A DNA stretch of 64,000 nucleotides, taken from NCBI GenBank assembly GCA_017617315.1, contig JAFZWM010000014.1:62001-126000 (forward strand). Direction: 5' to 3'. The notes beneath the pieces were generated by a model, which was not told the origin of the DNA, made no database searches, and worked only from the letters and a program-made list of their open reading frames with translations. This DNA is from Bacteroidaceae bacterium. Its GTDB lineage: Bacteria; Bacteroidota; Bacteroidia; Bacteroidales; Bacteroidaceae. The position numbers and the translations under genes were made by a program. Shown here one piece after another: positions 49,353-58,315 of this stretch (positions are counted from its first letter, which is position 1; each line of letters begins with the position of its first letter).

Positions 49353-51608
49353 ATGGGAGAACTACCAAGCTTAATATCAGACCTCGCCCTCATTCTGGTG
49401 GTGGCAGGCTGCGTGTCGTTGTTGTTTAAGTGGCTCAGGCAGCCTGTGGTGCTGGGGTATATCGTGGCTGGCTTTCTGGCAAGTTCGCACATGCCCTACA
49501 CACCGTCGGTCATAGACACCGGCAACATCCATTTGTGGGCGGATATAGGTGTGATATTCTTGCTCTTTGCGCTTGGCTTGGAGTTCTCGTTCAAGAAGAT
49601 TGTGAAGATGGGCAGCGCGCCGGTCATCGCCGCCTGCTCCATCATCGTTTGCATGATAATCGTTGGCGTTGGCGTCGGCAAACTTTTTGGGTGGAGTCAG
49701 ATGGACTCTCTCTTTCTTGGAGGAATGCTCGCCATGTCGTCAACCACTATCATCTACAAGGCTTTCGACGACCTTGGGCTGCGGCAGCAGAAGTTTGCCG
49801 GTCTGGTTCTCTCGGTCCTCATCATCGAGGATATTCTTGCCATCGTGCTGATGGTTATGTTGAGCACGATGGCCGTCAGCCGTAGTTTCGAGGGCGAGAA
49901 GATGATTTTCTCGCTGCTGAAACTTGGCGGACTGCTCATCTTGTGGTTCATCACCGGAATTTTTCTGCTTCCTCTGTTTTTCAAGAGATTCAAGACGATG
50001 CTCAGCAACGAGACGATGCTCATCGTGGCTCTCGGACTGTGCTTTGCGATGGTCGTTGTTGCCGATTTGTGCGGCTTCTCGGCTGCCTTCGGCGCATTCA
50101 TCATGGGAAGCATTCTTGCCGAGACACTCGAGGCCGAGCGCATCGAAAGTCTTGTTTCGCCTGTCAAGGATTTGTTCGGCGCGATTTTCTTCGTGTCGGT
50201 GGGCATGATGGTAGACCCGATGATGCTTATAGAGTACTGGAAGCCGATTGTGGCAATAACGGCGGCTATATTGATAGGCCAGTCGGTTCTCGGAACAGGA
50301 AGCTATCTGCTTTCGGGACAGACGCTGAAGGTAGCCATCCGAAGCGGATTCTCGATGGCGCAGATAGGCGAGTTTGCCTTCATTATTGCGAGCCTCGGAG
50401 TGAGCCTCGGCGTTACGAGCCACTTCCTCTATCCGGTTGTGGTGGCGGTTTCGGTTATAACCACCTTCATAACGCCGTACATGATAAAGGCGAGCAATCC
50501 GGCTTACGAGGTGGCAGTAAGGTACATGCCTTCGAAAGTTGCCAGTCTGATTGACAATTATACGAGCGGCGGAACTCTGCTGATAATGCACAAAAACAAC
50601 TGGAACCGCCTGCTTAAGTCTATTCTGCGCGTTACGGTAGTCTATATCGTTCTGTCGGTTGCGGTAATTCTGCTTGCGTTCCATGTTCTGTTGCCGTTCC
50701 TTTCGGAGCTGATGCCTTTCAGGTATGCACGCTGGACGGTTGCCGTTGTAACGCTTATGTGTATAGCGCCTTTCATTCGCGCCATGATAGCCAAGAAGAA
50801 CGGCAGCGAGGAGTTCAAGGCTCTGTGGAACGACAGTCGCCTTAACATTGCCCCATTGGTTATGCTTGTGGCCGTGAGGGTGCTCATTGCGCTTGCTATG
50901 GTTGTGTATGTAATCGGACATCTGTTCGGCTACAGCATGTCGCTTTCCATTGCCGTCGGACTGGTTCTTATCTTTGCCATGTACTCGTCTAAGAAGTTGC
51001 AGGAGCGAAGCCTTCAGCTCGAAAAGACCTTCCTCGACAATCTTAATTCGCGCGAGCGGTATGCCGAGGCTACGGGACAGAAGAAAGGCTCGTACCTTAC
51101 GCAACTTATGAGCGACGAACTGCATCTGGCAAGCGTTGCGCTGCCCGAAAACTCGTGCTGGGAGGGCATGACGCTTAAGGAACTCGACTTGGGCAACAAG
51201 TACAACATCTCTGTGGCGTCGGTAATTCGCGGAAGCATCAGGATTAACATCCCCGTTGCGCTTACACGCCTCTATCCGCACGACAAGCTCGAGGTTATCG
51301 GAACTGACGAGCAGCTTGCAAAGTTCATCGGGGCAATGAATGCCGAGGTATTCGAGAACGATGAGATTGACATCGACGACCGCGAGATGAAACTCGTTGA
51401 GTTCGTTATATCCGCCGATTCGGTCTTTGCCGGAAAGAGCATCAGCCAGAGCGGAATAAAAGCCAAGTATCACTGTCTGATTGTGGGCATTGAGGTTGAC
51501 GGGCAGATTCAGATGCCAAACCGCGACACGATGCTGAGCGAAGGCTGCGTGGTGTGGGCCGTTGGCGAAAATGCCGATGTTGAGAGACTGCCCGATTTGC
51601 GCGCCTGA
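49353..51608 (+). CDS. KefB-type cation:proton antiporter with TrkA-C domains
   Basis: 751 residues. Residues 5-395 form the CPA2 antiporter core of 12 or 13 membrane segments, with QPVVLGYIVAGFL near 30, FLLFALGLEFS near 72, and GFSAAFGAFIMGSILAET near 240. Two to four more membrane segments lie at 420-560. The C-terminal part (about 580-750) is soluble and contains two TrkA-C-like regulatory units (LKELDLGNKYNISVASVIRG, then VFAGKSISQSGIKAKYHCLI). There is no RCK-N nucleotide-binding domain. It exchanges potassium or sodium for protons across the inner membrane; the ion is not determined from sequence. Confidence 0.92.
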   Translation: MGELPSLISDLALILVVAGCVSLLFKWLRQPVVLGYIVAGFLASSHMPYTPSVIDTGNIHLWADIGVIFLLFALGLEFSFKKIVKMGSAPVIAACSIIVCMIIVGVGVGKLFGWSQMDSLFLGGMLAMSSTTIIYKAFDDLGLRQQKFAGLVLSVLIIEDILAIVLMVMLSTMAVSRSFEGEKMIFSLLKLGGLLILWFITGIFLLPLFFKRFKTMLSNETMLIVALGLCFAMVVVADLCGFSAAFGAFIMGSILAETLEAERIESLVSPVKDLFGAIFFVSVGMMVDPMMLIEYWKPIVAITAAILIGQSVLGTGSYLLSGQTLKVAIRSGFSMAQIGEFAFIIASLGVSLGVTSHFLYPVVVAVSVITTFITPYMIKASNPAYEVAVRYMPSKVASLIDNYTSGGTLLIMHKNNWNRLLKSILRVTVVYIVLSVAVILLAFHVLLPFLSELMPFRYARWTVAVVTLMCIAPFIRAMIAKKNGSEEFKALWNDSRLNIAPLVMLVAVRVLIALAMVVYVIGHLFGYSMSLSIAVGLVLIFAMYSSKKLQERSLQLEKTFLDNLNSRERYAEATGQKKGSYLTQLMSDELHLASVALPENSCWEGMTLKELDLGNKYNISVASVIRGSIRINIPVALTRLYPHDKLEVIGTDEQLAKFIGAMNAEVFENDEIDIDDREMKLVEFVISADSVFAGKSISQSGIKAKYHCLIVGIEVDGQIQMPNRDTMLSEGCVVWAVGENADVERLPDLRA

Positions 51609-51635
51609 AAATTTGGGCGAATGGCAATAATGCGC

Positions 51636-51643
51636 TATATTTG
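51636..51643 (+). promoter_or_regulatory. -7 box TATATTTG of the HIT gene
   Basis: TAnnTTTG match 30 bp upstream of the ATG at 51674. It overlaps the longer frame from 51641, which is therefore rejected. Confidence 0.7.
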
Positions 51644-51673
51644 CAATATCTATTTAACAAAAACAATTATAGT

Positions 51674-52099
51674 ATGTACAGTGATCCAAAACAGTGCCTA
51701 TACTGCACTAACAACGAAACTCTTCACAATCTGATGATTGAGATTGCTTCTTTGAGCGTTTCTCGTGTTTTCCTTTTCAAGGAACAGACATATCGCGGCC
51801 GCTGCCTCGTGGCATACAACGGTCATGTAAACGACCTCAACGAGCTTTCTGACGAAGAGCGCAACGCTTTCATGGCCGACGTGGCTAAGGTTACACGCGC
51901 TATGCAGAAGGCGTTCAACCCAGAGAAAATCAACTATGGAGCTTATTCTGACACTCTGAGTCACTTGCACTTCCATCTTGTTCCAAAGTACAAGGGAGGC
52001 CCTGACTTCGGCGGCGTGTTCCGCATGAATCCGCAGGAGACATATCTTACAGATGCCGAATATCAGGAGTTGATAGACAAGGTAAAGGCAAACTTGTAA
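51674..52099 (+). CDS. HIT-family nucleotide-binding protein
   Basis: 141 residues. The histidine triad HLHFHLVP lies at residues 97-104 (H97, H99, H101) with a preceding helix (SDEERNAFMADVAKVTRAMQ). The CLYC pair at residues 8-11 may hold zinc together with a histidine further on, as in some bacterial HIT proteins. Such enzymes hydrolyse nucleoside phosphoramidates or dinucleotides in the cytosol; the actual substrate is unknown. Single-gene unit with its own promoter and terminator. Confidence 0.93.
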   Translation: MYSDPKQCLYCTNNETLHNLMIEIASLSVSRVFLFKEQTYRGRCLVAYNGHVNDLNELSDEERNAFMADVAKVTRAMQKAFNPEKINYGAYSDTLSHLHFHLVPKYKGGPDFGGVFRMNPQETYLTDAEYQELIDKVKANL

Positions 52100-52126
52100 A
52101 GAATTCTTCGATACGAATTTTGAATA

Positions 52127-52170
52127 AAAAAGAGCCGCTTCCACGAAAATATCGGGAAGCGGCTCTTTTT
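52127..52170. terminator. bidirectional terminator
   Basis: AAAAAGAGCCGCTTCC (52127-52142) and GGAAGCGGCTCTTTTT (52155-52170), 16-bp perfect stem. It separates the HIT gene from the convergent glycosidase gene. Confidence 0.93.
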
Positions 52171-52204
52171 TGTGTGTTGTATCGTGAGGCTCGATTGCCA
52201 AGGC

Positions 52205-54583
52205 TTATTCAGCCTTTAGCAATCTTACTTCGTATATCTTCGCATCCTTGTTCTTGTGCGATACGAATTTCACTCTTACCTGTTTCTTGTTCTTTACGGC
52301 AGATTCAGGAATCTCATATTCCTCGAACTTGAAGGCCGATGTTCTGTACTTTCGGGTGTTGTTTACCGATTTTACAAGAACATCGTCTACGAAGATGTCA
52401 AATTCGTTGGTCTGCCAGTCGTCCACGCCCCAGAATTTCAGACGGATTTTCAGCATCTTCTCGCCGTTTGTTTTCATCAGATAGCTGAAGTAGCTTCCGT
52501 TTGATGTCTGGCGGAATCCGCAGTTGTTCTGGTTGCCCGCGGTCGATTTGTCGGTCTCCATAAAGTGGTCGCTCTCAGGCTGCTGCTCGCCCGGCTGAAC
52601 CTTGTCCATGGTAGCCGCCTCGAGTTTCTGGCGTGCCTCTTCATCCTTGCTAAGCTGGTCGAGATAAGCCTTGTAAGAGTCGCCCGTGAAGGCGAGCCAA
52701 TACATCATGTAGCGCGAATCGTGAATCTCGAAGAACGGCTGAAGTTCGCCCTCTATGCCGTTAATCATCTTTGTGCTTATGCTGAAGTGCAGCGGCTTGC
52801 CCTCGATAGGCTTTATGTCGTCGGCAATCTTCTCTATGTTGTCGCAAACTAGCATCGGAGCCTTGTCGATTGGCAGTTGCTTTCCCGTTGCCAACTGTCC
52901 GAATCGGCTGTCGTCGGCAATCAGATGAGCCAAGTCTTCCGTTCCGGTCTTCATTGACAGAAGGATAGGGCCGTGCATCAGAGCGATGTATTTCGGCAGG
53001 TTTGGCAGATATTTCACGCTGTTGTGCATTGGGAATTCGATGTCAACAACATCGCCTTTCTTCCATTTACGGTCTATGCAGATGTATGACGAAGGACCGC
53101 TCACAAAGCCGAAATCCTTGCCGTTTACCTTTATCTTGAAGTCGCCGCTGTTTACCCAGCCCGGATAGCGCACCATCAGTTTGAAGGCAGCCTTGCCCTC
53201 GGCGATGGTGATGCGGCTTGTTTCTGAATAAGGGAAGTTTGTTTCCTGACGGATGACTACGCCGTTCTGCTTCCAGTTGAGTTCTGAAGCGGCAAAGAGG
53301 TTGACGAAAAGCGCGTCGTTGATGTGCGTGTAGATGAACTGGCCATATTTGCCGTGGTTCTCCATGCCCGTACCTACGCAGCACCACATAGCCTCGTTAG
53401 GGGCTGAATAGTTGCGGTAGTGGCGTGGGCGAGCCGATGTGAAGTAAACGTATCCGCCGTGCTCGGGATGCTGCGACGACAAGATGTGGTTGAATGTGGC
53501 CAACTCGTAGAAGTCGGCATACATAGCCTGCGGATTGGCGCGGTGCAAATCCTCGGTCAGCTTCAGCATATTGTTGGTGTTGCAAGTCTCAGGGCCGTCG
53601 ATGTCGGTAACGAAATCCTGACAGGCCTCCTTGCTCGGAAAATGCTCGCGGCGACTGTTTCCGCCAAGGGCGAGAGAGCGGTCGTTGGTTACGAAATCCC
53701 AGAAGTTGAGGCTCGCGTTGTGATATTCAGCGTCGCCCGAAAGCTCGGCAATTCGCTCAAAGCCGACAACTTTCGGCACTTGAGTGTTGGCGTGCATATT
53801 GTCAAGACAGTCGATGTGCTGCGAAAGAGGGTATAGGATGCGCTTGTGCGAGAATCGCTTGGCGCAGTCGAGATATTTCTTGTCCTTCGTTATGGCATAT
53901 GCATCAGCCAGAACCTCGTTCATACCGCCATATTCGGTGTGGAGAGCCTGCTCAACCTGCTCGTCGCTTAGCTTTGATGTTATCATCACAGCCCAGTCGC
54001 AGAATCCGATGAACAGATTCTTGGCGTCCTCGTTGTCGCAGTAGAGCCACGCATCGCGCAAACCGGCATACATCTTGTGAATATTGTAGAACGGAACCCA
54101 TGCAGAGTGATATTTGCCGAAGTTGCCTTCCTTGAATGTTGACCACAGGGCATCGCTGCCCGGAACGCCGCCAACATAGCCCTTTCCCCATTCAGGGTGA
54201 TTCTTGGCGTTTGCCTCGGCACATTCCTTCAGCTCGGCAATCATGTATTCCATGCGCTTGCGGCACTCCTCGTCGCCCGTTGCGGCGTTTATGGCGAGGG
54301 CTGTAAGATAGTGTCCGCCAACATGACCGTCAAGACCGTCCCAGTTTGGAAACGATTTGGCCTTCGGGGTGAGTCCGGCTTCCTTTCGGTACGGAGCCAG
54401 AAGTCTGTCTGTGTCGTATTTCAGAAGTGTTTGGATGTTGAGGTCTCGCGCGTGTTTCAGAACGCCGTCGAGAAGCTTCACATCGCCAAGGTTAAACTCG
54501 TCGTGGTAGAGTTTTTCCTGAGCCTGCGCTGGGGCGGCAAGCATCAATGGTAAAAGATAATAAAAGAATCTCATTTTTTTCAA
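52205..54583 (-). CDS. beta-L-arabinofuranosidase-like glycosidase (GH127/GH146 group, DUF1680)
   Basis: 792 residues with a signal peptide (FFYYLLPLMLAAPAQAQ). The catalytic barrel (about residues 25-520) has the metal-site Glu in TEYGGMNEVLADAY near 220 and the Cys pair MWCCVGTGMENHGKYG near 400, the second Cys being the proposed nucleophile in this group, plus the conserved CNTNNMLKLT near 340. It removes beta-linked L-arabinofuranose from plant polysaccharides in the periplasm. The C-terminal 150 residues (about 640-790) look like an extra beta-sandwich of the galactose-binding kind (LKIRLKFWGVDDWQTNEFDI). GH127 versus GH146 cannot be decided by eye. Confidence 0.93.
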   Translation of the reverse strand: MKKMRFFYYLLPLMLAAPAQAQEKLYHDEFNLGDVKLLDGVLKHARDLNIQTLLKYDTDRLLAPYRKEAGLTPKAKSFPNWDGLDGHVGGHYLTALAINAATGDEECRKRMEYMIAELKECAEANAKNHPEWGKGYVGGVPGSDALWSTFKEGNFGKYHSAWVPFYNIHKMYAGLRDAWLYCDNEDAKNLFIGFCDWAVMITSKLSDEQVEQALHTEYGGMNEVLADAYAITKDKKYLDCAKRFSHKRILYPLSQHIDCLDNMHANTQVPKVVGFERIAELSGDAEYHNASLNFWDFVTNDRSLALGGNSRREHFPSKEACQDFVTDIDGPETCNTNNMLKLTEDLHRANPQAMYADFYELATFNHILSSQHPEHGGYVYFTSARPRHYRNYSAPNEAMWCCVGTGMENHGKYGQFIYTHINDALFVNLFAASELNWKQNGVVIRQETNFPYSETSRITIAEGKAAFKLMVRYPGWVNSGDFKIKVNGKDFGFVSGPSSYICIDRKWKKGDVVDIEFPMHNSVKYLPNLPKYIALMHGPILLSMKTGTEDLAHLIADDSRFGQLATGKQLPIDKAPMLVCDNIEKIADDIKPIEGKPLHFSISTKMINGIEGELQPFFEIHDSRYMMYWLAFTGDSYKAYLDQLSKDEEARQKLEAATMDKVQPGEQQPESDHFMETDKSTAGNQNNCGFRQTSNGSYFSYLMKTNGEKMLKIRLKFWGVDDWQTNEFDIFVDDVLVKSVNNTRKYRTSAFKFEEYEIPESAVKNKKQVRVKFVSHKNKDAKIYEVRLLKAE

Positions 54584-54642
54584 TTTACAATAATTGTTAA
54601 TGCGTTTTTAGATATGATAAGAATGTTTTGTATAATAGCCAA

Positions 54643-54686
54643 AAGCCAAGGCTTCGCACCTTCCGAAAGGGGCAAAACCTTGGCTT
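54643..54686 (-). terminator. terminator of the rplY-pth-hslR operon
   Basis: AAGCCAAGG (54643-54651) and CCTTGGCTT (54678-54686) flank a 26-nt loop containing CCTTCCGAAAGG. Confidence 0.72.
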
Positions 54687-54693
54687 GTATATC

Positions 54694-55140
54694 TTATTCG
54701 TTGTCGTCGAAATCCTCTTCGTCGTCTTGGTCGAAATCGAAGTCCATGAAGTCGAAATCGCCGGCAAAGGCAGGTTCTGTAAACTCGTCGAGGCTTCGGC
54801 GGTCCTTCTTCGTTGGACGTCCTGTTCCTCGTGCACGGTTCACGAAACCGCTTATCTTGTTCATCTCGAGCAGCTCGTACTGGTCTGGTCGAGTAACGTT
54901 TTCCAGCACATCCGGAATAAGCTTGGCTCCGACGCGCTTTTCTATGGCCTGCTTTATGCGGAACGAGTAGGTGATAGGCGGTTTCTTTACGTCGATAACA
55001 TCGCCCTCCTTAACTATTTTCGAGGCTTTCAGCGTTGTTCCGTTGCTCGAAACCCTGCCTTTCTTACATGCCTCCGAAGCCAGCGTGCGCGTCTTGAAGA
55101 TGCGCGCAGCCCACAGCCACTTGTCGAGTCTTGCTTCCAT
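54694..55140 (-). CDS. hslR: S4-domain RNA-binding protein (Hsp15-like)
   Basis: 148 residues. An S4 RNA-binding domain lies at residues 2-60 (EARLDKWLWAARIFKTRTLA, then KKGRVSSNGTTLKASKIV), typical of Hsp15, which binds stalled 50S subunits carrying a nascent chain. A charged middle (RARGTGRPTKKDRRSLDEFT) is followed by a very acidic tail (DFDFMDFDFDQDDEEDFDDN), an addition not found in E. coli Hsp15. It is the last gene of an operon with pth and rplY, 6 bp after pth, which agrees with a ribosome-rescue role. Confidence 0.92.
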   Translation of the reverse strand: MEARLDKWLWAARIFKTRTLASEACKKGRVSSNGTTLKASKIVKEGDVIDVKKPPITYSFRIKQAIEKRVGAKLIPDVLENVTRPDQYELLEMNKISGFVNRARGTGRPTKKDRRSLDEFTEPAFAGDFDFMDFDFDQDDEEDFDDNE

Positions 55141-55146
55141 TGTGCT

Positions 55147-55710
55147 TTATTTGTTGTTGAACTGGTTCATTGTTATGTTTATGCCGGCAAGGCAGAAGGT
55201 CTTTATTGCCTCGATGGCAACCTGTGCGCGCTCTTCGACGGTCTTCTCGTCGTCGGCGTTGAATCTGCCCAGCACGAAGTCAACCTGCGCTCCCTTCGGA
55301 AAGTCGTTTCCGATGCCGAATCGCAGTCGGGCATAAGCCTGCGAGCCTACGCATGCCGTGATGCTTCTTAGACCGTTGTGTCCGGCCTCGCTGCCTTTCT
55401 GCTTTATGCGTATAGCTCCCACCTCGAGCGAGAGGTCGTCGACGATTATCAGCACGTTTTCCAGCGGAATGTTCTCCTTCTGCATCCAGTAGCGCACGGC
55501 TCTTCCGCTTTCGTTCATGTAGGTCGATGGCTTCAGCAGCAGCATCTGCGCGTTCTTCACGTTGAGTTGTGCCGTTGCTCCGAGATGGTTCGACTCAAAA
55601 GAAATATTGGACGCCTTAGCGAGGGCGTCCAATACTCTAAATCCTATGTTGTGGCGGGTTCCAGCGTACTCTGTTCCGATGTTGCCCAGCCCTACAATCA
55701 GATACTTCAT
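55147..55710 (-). CDS. pth: peptidyl-tRNA hydrolase
   Basis: 187 residues, the usual length. The enzyme frees tRNA from peptidyl-tRNA dropped by ribosomes. Signatures: [19 protein letters not shown] near residue 6 (Asn and catalytic His in TRHNIGF), [15 protein letters not shown] near 58, and [20 protein letters not shown] near 86 with [12 protein letters not shown] next, which holds the conserved Asn. All key residues present. Between rplY (20 bp) and hslR (6 bp). Confidence 0.96.
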   Translation of the reverse strand: MKYLIVGLGNIGTEYAGTRHNIGFRVLDALAKASNISFESNHLGATAQLNVKNAQMLLLKPSTYMNESGRAVRYWMQKENIPLENVLIIVDDLSLEVGAIRIKQKGSEAGHNGLRSITACVGSQAYARLRFGIGNDFPKGAQVDFVLGRFNADDEKTVEERAQVAIEAIKTFCLAGINITMNQFNNK

Positions 55711-55730
55711 TTAACGAGTGTTCGTTGTGA

Positions 55731-56324
55731 TTACTTGTTAGCCTCTGCAGCAGAACGAGCGTTACGTGTCATCTTAACACCGCAAACAACAACCTCCTTA
55801 GAAGTTACGATTTCAAGACCGTCGAATGAAAGAGCGGCTACCTTGATAGACTTGCCAAGAGCAAGAGAAGTTACGTCGATGTCAAGCTTCTCAGGAATCT
55901 GGTTGTAAAGAGCCTTAACCTTAAGCTTGCGAACCTGTGCAACCAGCTTACCACCGGCCTTAACACCTTCTGCAAGACCATTCAGCTTGATAGGAACCTC
56001 CATTACGATTGGTTTGTCCTCAGTTACCTGATAGAAGTCGATGTGAAGGATGTTGTCCTTTACTGGGTGGAACTGGATCTCCTTAAGAACTGCCTTGCAC
56101 TCCTTGCCGTCGATGTTCAAGTTAACAACGAAGATGTCTGGAGAGTAGATAAGGTTACGAACTGCTGCGTTAGTTACAGAGAAAGCAGTTGACTTTGGTG
56201 CGCCGTTCTCGTCCTTCTCTACACCGTACAATACACATGGGATCATGTCGCTCTTGCGAAGCTCGCGAGTACCCTTCTTACCAGTCTCGGTTCTCAAAGA
56301 ACCTGCTACGTTAATTGATTTCAT
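55731..56324 (-). CDS. rplY: ribosomal protein L25 (CTC form)
   Basis: 197 residues, the long two-domain form (general stress protein CTC). The N-terminal half binds 5S rRNA (GSLRTETGKKGTRELRKSDM, then IPCVLYG); the C-terminal TL5 domain begins near residue 95 (YQVTEDKPIVMEVPIKLNGL). A 15-residue tail (VKMTRNARSAAEANK) ends the protein. Strong codon bias, as expected for a ribosomal protein. First gene of the operon, with a leader of about 90 nt after the promoter at 56417-56424. Confidence 0.96.
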   Translation of the reverse strand: MKSINVAGSLRTETGKKGTRELRKSDMIPCVLYGVEKDENGAPKSTAFSVTNAAVRNLIYSPDIFVVNLNIDGKECKAVLKEIQFHPVKDNILHIDFYQVTEDKPIVMEVPIKLNGLAEGVKAGGKLVAQVRKLKVKALYNQIPEKLDIDVTSLALGKSIKVAALSFDGLEIVTSKEVVVCGVKMTRNARSAAEANK

Positions 56325-56416
56325 AATTAAATGTGTTACTCTAAATTAGTAAATTAAAAACTTTGCTAATTCGCCATCACACGGAATTTCACCATAAGAT
56401 GTGCTGAAAAGCGGCG

Positions 56417-56424
56417 CAAAGATA
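56417..56424 (-). promoter_or_regulatory. -7 box TATCTTTG of the rplY operon
   Basis: Perfect match, complement of 56417-56424, about 93 bp before the start codon. Confidence 0.72.
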
Positions 56425-56435
56425 CTGAAAAAAAA

Positions 56436-56466
56436 AAGAACCACCAAGAATAAGCGGCTCTTTTTA
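56436..56466 (-). terminator. weak terminator of the PUR-domain gene
   Basis: AAGAACC pairs imperfectly with GGCTCTT, followed on the minus strand by a long T run (56428-56437). Confidence 0.6.
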
Positions 56467-56477
56467 ATTATGTTTCG

Positions 56478-56879
56478 TCAGAAATCGATGTCAATCTTAA
56501 TCTCGTCGGACAGTGGATTGTCGTTTGTACCGTTTTCGGAAGTCTTTGGCTCGGCAATGCTGTTGTCCTTGTCATTGTCGCGCGAAGGGCAGGCACCCTG
56601 ACGCTCCTCGATGTATTTTATCAGTTCGTTGAGGCCGTTCTTGAATTTCTCGAAGTCCTCCTTGTAGATAAAGATTTTGTGTTTCTCAAAGTTCACCTGA
56701 GCCGATTCGCCCTCGCCTGTGACTACTTTCTTGCTCTCGGTAATTGCAAGAAACATCTCATCCCTGCGGTTTTTCTTTACATCCATGTAATAGATTCGCT
56801 TTCCTGCCTTAATGGCCTTTGAGGCAATTATGTCAAGATCGCTCTCCCTGAATCCATTTTTTTTCTTGCTTTCATCCAT
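56478..56879 (-). CDS. PUR-alpha-like nucleic-acid-binding protein (DUF3276)
   Basis: 133 residues. The core (residues 20-90: AGKRIYYMDVKKNRRDEMFL, AITESKKVV, HKIFIYKEDFEKFKNGLNEL) is the PUR repeat found in Bacteroidetes proteins that bind single-stranded DNA or RNA. A polar acidic tail (DNPLSDEIKIDIDF) follows. Cytosolic; nucleic-acid binding is inferred from the domain. Divergent from nusB. Confidence 0.9.
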   Translation of the reverse strand: MDESKKKNGFRESDLDIIASKAIKAGKRIYYMDVKKNRRDEMFLAITESKKVVTGEGESAQVNFEKHKIFIYKEDFEKFKNGLNELIKYIEERQGACPSRDNDKDNSIAEPKTSENGTNDNPLSDEIKIDIDF

Positions 56880-56992
56880 AATTATTAATTCGATTTTTGG
56901 TTTTCGCCTCCAAAGTTGGCACTTTTTTTAAGAATACACAAGAATTTATTAAAGAAATTGCATTTAAGTGGTCATATTTCACGGATTTTCAT

Positions 56993-57000
56993 TATTTTTG
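56993..57000 (+). promoter_or_regulatory. -7 box TATTTTTG of the nusB operon
   Basis: TAnnTTTG match 33 bp upstream of the ATG at 57034. The longer frame from 56968 lies across it and is rejected. Confidence 0.7.
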
Positions 57001-57033
57001 CAAACCAATATTAACATTCAATTTAGAGAAATT

Positions 57034-57960
57034 ATGATTAATAGAGTTCTAATCCGCCTAAAAGCGGTTCAACTTGTCTATGCTTTCTATCAAAACGGAA
57101 GTAATAATCTTGATGCAGCGGAAAAAGAGTTGTTCTTCAGCTTGTCAAAGGCTTACGACCTTTACAAGTATCTCCTACTTCTAATGGCAGAGATTACACG
57201 TTTTGGCAGACACAACGTAGCACAACTTGAGCAGAGAGCTGTAAATACTCATAGTGGTGAGACTTACAGCCATAAGTTTATCGACAACAGATTTATTGCG
57301 CAGCTTGAGAAGAACAAGCAGCTGATTGAGTTTCAGGAAACACAGAAGAAAAACTGGATTGGCGAGGAAGCCTTCATCCGCTCAATGTACAAGCGTATAA
57401 TTTCAAGCGATATATATCAGGACTATATGGCTTCTGAGGAGAATTCCTACGAGGCCGACCGCGAGGTGTGGCGCAAGATATACAAGAACATCTTCTACAA
57501 CAACGAGGAGCTGGAGGGCGTTCTTGAGAACATGAGCCTTTACTGGAACGATGACAAGTTCATCGTCGACACCTTCGTTCACAAGACAATCAAGCGTTTC
57601 GAAGAGGCTAACGGCGAGGATCAGGAACTTCTTCCTGAATACAAGGCCGACGAGGACAAGGAGTATGCAAGAGCCTTGTTCCGCAACGCCATCGAGAACG
57701 ACGGCACATACCGCGACATCATTGCCGCACACTCACGTAACTGGGAGTTCAACCGCATTGCCTTCATGGATATGATTATAATGCAGTTGGCTATCTCAGA
57801 GATTCTTACATTCCCTAACATTCCGGTTAATGTAACCATCAACGAGTTTGTCGAGATTGCCAAGTTCTACAGCACTCGCAAGAGCGGCATGTTCGTAAAC
57901 GGAATGCTCGACGCCATCGGCAAGTCGTTGCGCGAGCAGGGACAGATTAACAAGAACTAA
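57034..57960 (+). CDS. nusB: transcription antitermination factor NusB, extended form
   Basis: 308 residues, about twice the length of E. coli NusB (139), as is usual in Bacteroidetes. The C-terminal 130 residues hold the NusB fold (DKEYARALFRNAIENDGTYR, WEFNRIAFMDMIIMQLAISE, NVTINEFVEIAKFYST). The N-terminal part begins MINRVLIRLKAVQLVYAFYQ, like the first NusB helix, and is followed by a long charged helical insertion. NusB with NusE binds boxA RNA for rRNA antitermination. First gene of the nusB-yajC-ybbR-coaE unit. Confidence 0.94.
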   Translation: MINRVLIRLKAVQLVYAFYQNGSNNLDAAEKELFFSLSKAYDLYKYLLLLMAEITRFGRHNVAQLEQRAVNTHSGETYSHKFIDNRFIAQLEKNKQLIEFQETQKKNWIGEEAFIRSMYKRIISSDIYQDYMASEENSYEADREVWRKIYKNIFYNNEELEGVLENMSLYWNDDKFIVDTFVHKTIKRFEEANGEDQELLPEYKADEDKEYARALFRNAIENDGTYRDIIAAHSRNWEFNRIAFMDMIIMQLAISEILTFPNIPVNVTINEFVEIAKFYSTRKSGMFVNGMLDAIGKSLREQGQINKN

Positions 57961-57986
57961 TCAATAATTTTTAATAATAAAAACAA

Positions 57987-58307
57987 ATGAATAGCCTTAC
58001 AATTTTACTACAGGCTGCTGCCGGCGGTGGCGGTATGCAGATGATTCTGATGATGGTTGTAATCTTTGCCATCATGTATTTCTTCATGATTCGCCCACAG
58101 CAGAAAAAGCAGAAGGAAATCAATCAGTTCAGAAACACACTCGAGGTTGGCAAGAGCGTTGTTACTGCCGGCGGAATCTATGGCACGGTACGTTCAATCG
58201 AGAGCGACAACACAGTTATCGTTGAGATTGCAAGAGACGTGCGCATAAAGGTTGACAAGGCATCGGTTTTCCCTGATGCAACTGCTACTCATGACAATGC
58301 AAAATAA
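57987..58307 (+). CDS. yajC: YajC subunit of the Sec accessory complex
   Basis: 106 residues: one membrane segment (residues 18-38, GMQMILMMVVIFAIMYFFMI) followed by RPQQKKQKEINQFRNTLEVG and a soluble beta-rich domain (VVTAGGIYGTVRSIESDNTV). This is the standard YajC layout; it works with SecDF at the Sec channel. 26 bp after nusB, 8 bp before the ybbR-like gene. Confidence 0.95.
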   Translation: MNSLTILLQAAAGGGGMQMILMMVVIFAIMYFFMIRPQQKKQKEINQFRNTLEVGKSVVTAGGIYGTVRSIESDNTVIVEIARDVRIKVDKASVFPDATATHDNAK

Positions 58308-58315
58308 TTAACGTT

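Noticed and set aside
49740-51473. 577-codon minus-strand frame inside the KefB-like antiporter
   Set aside because: His/Arg/Asn-rich translation typical of an antisense shadow; the plus-strand product is a clear antiporter.
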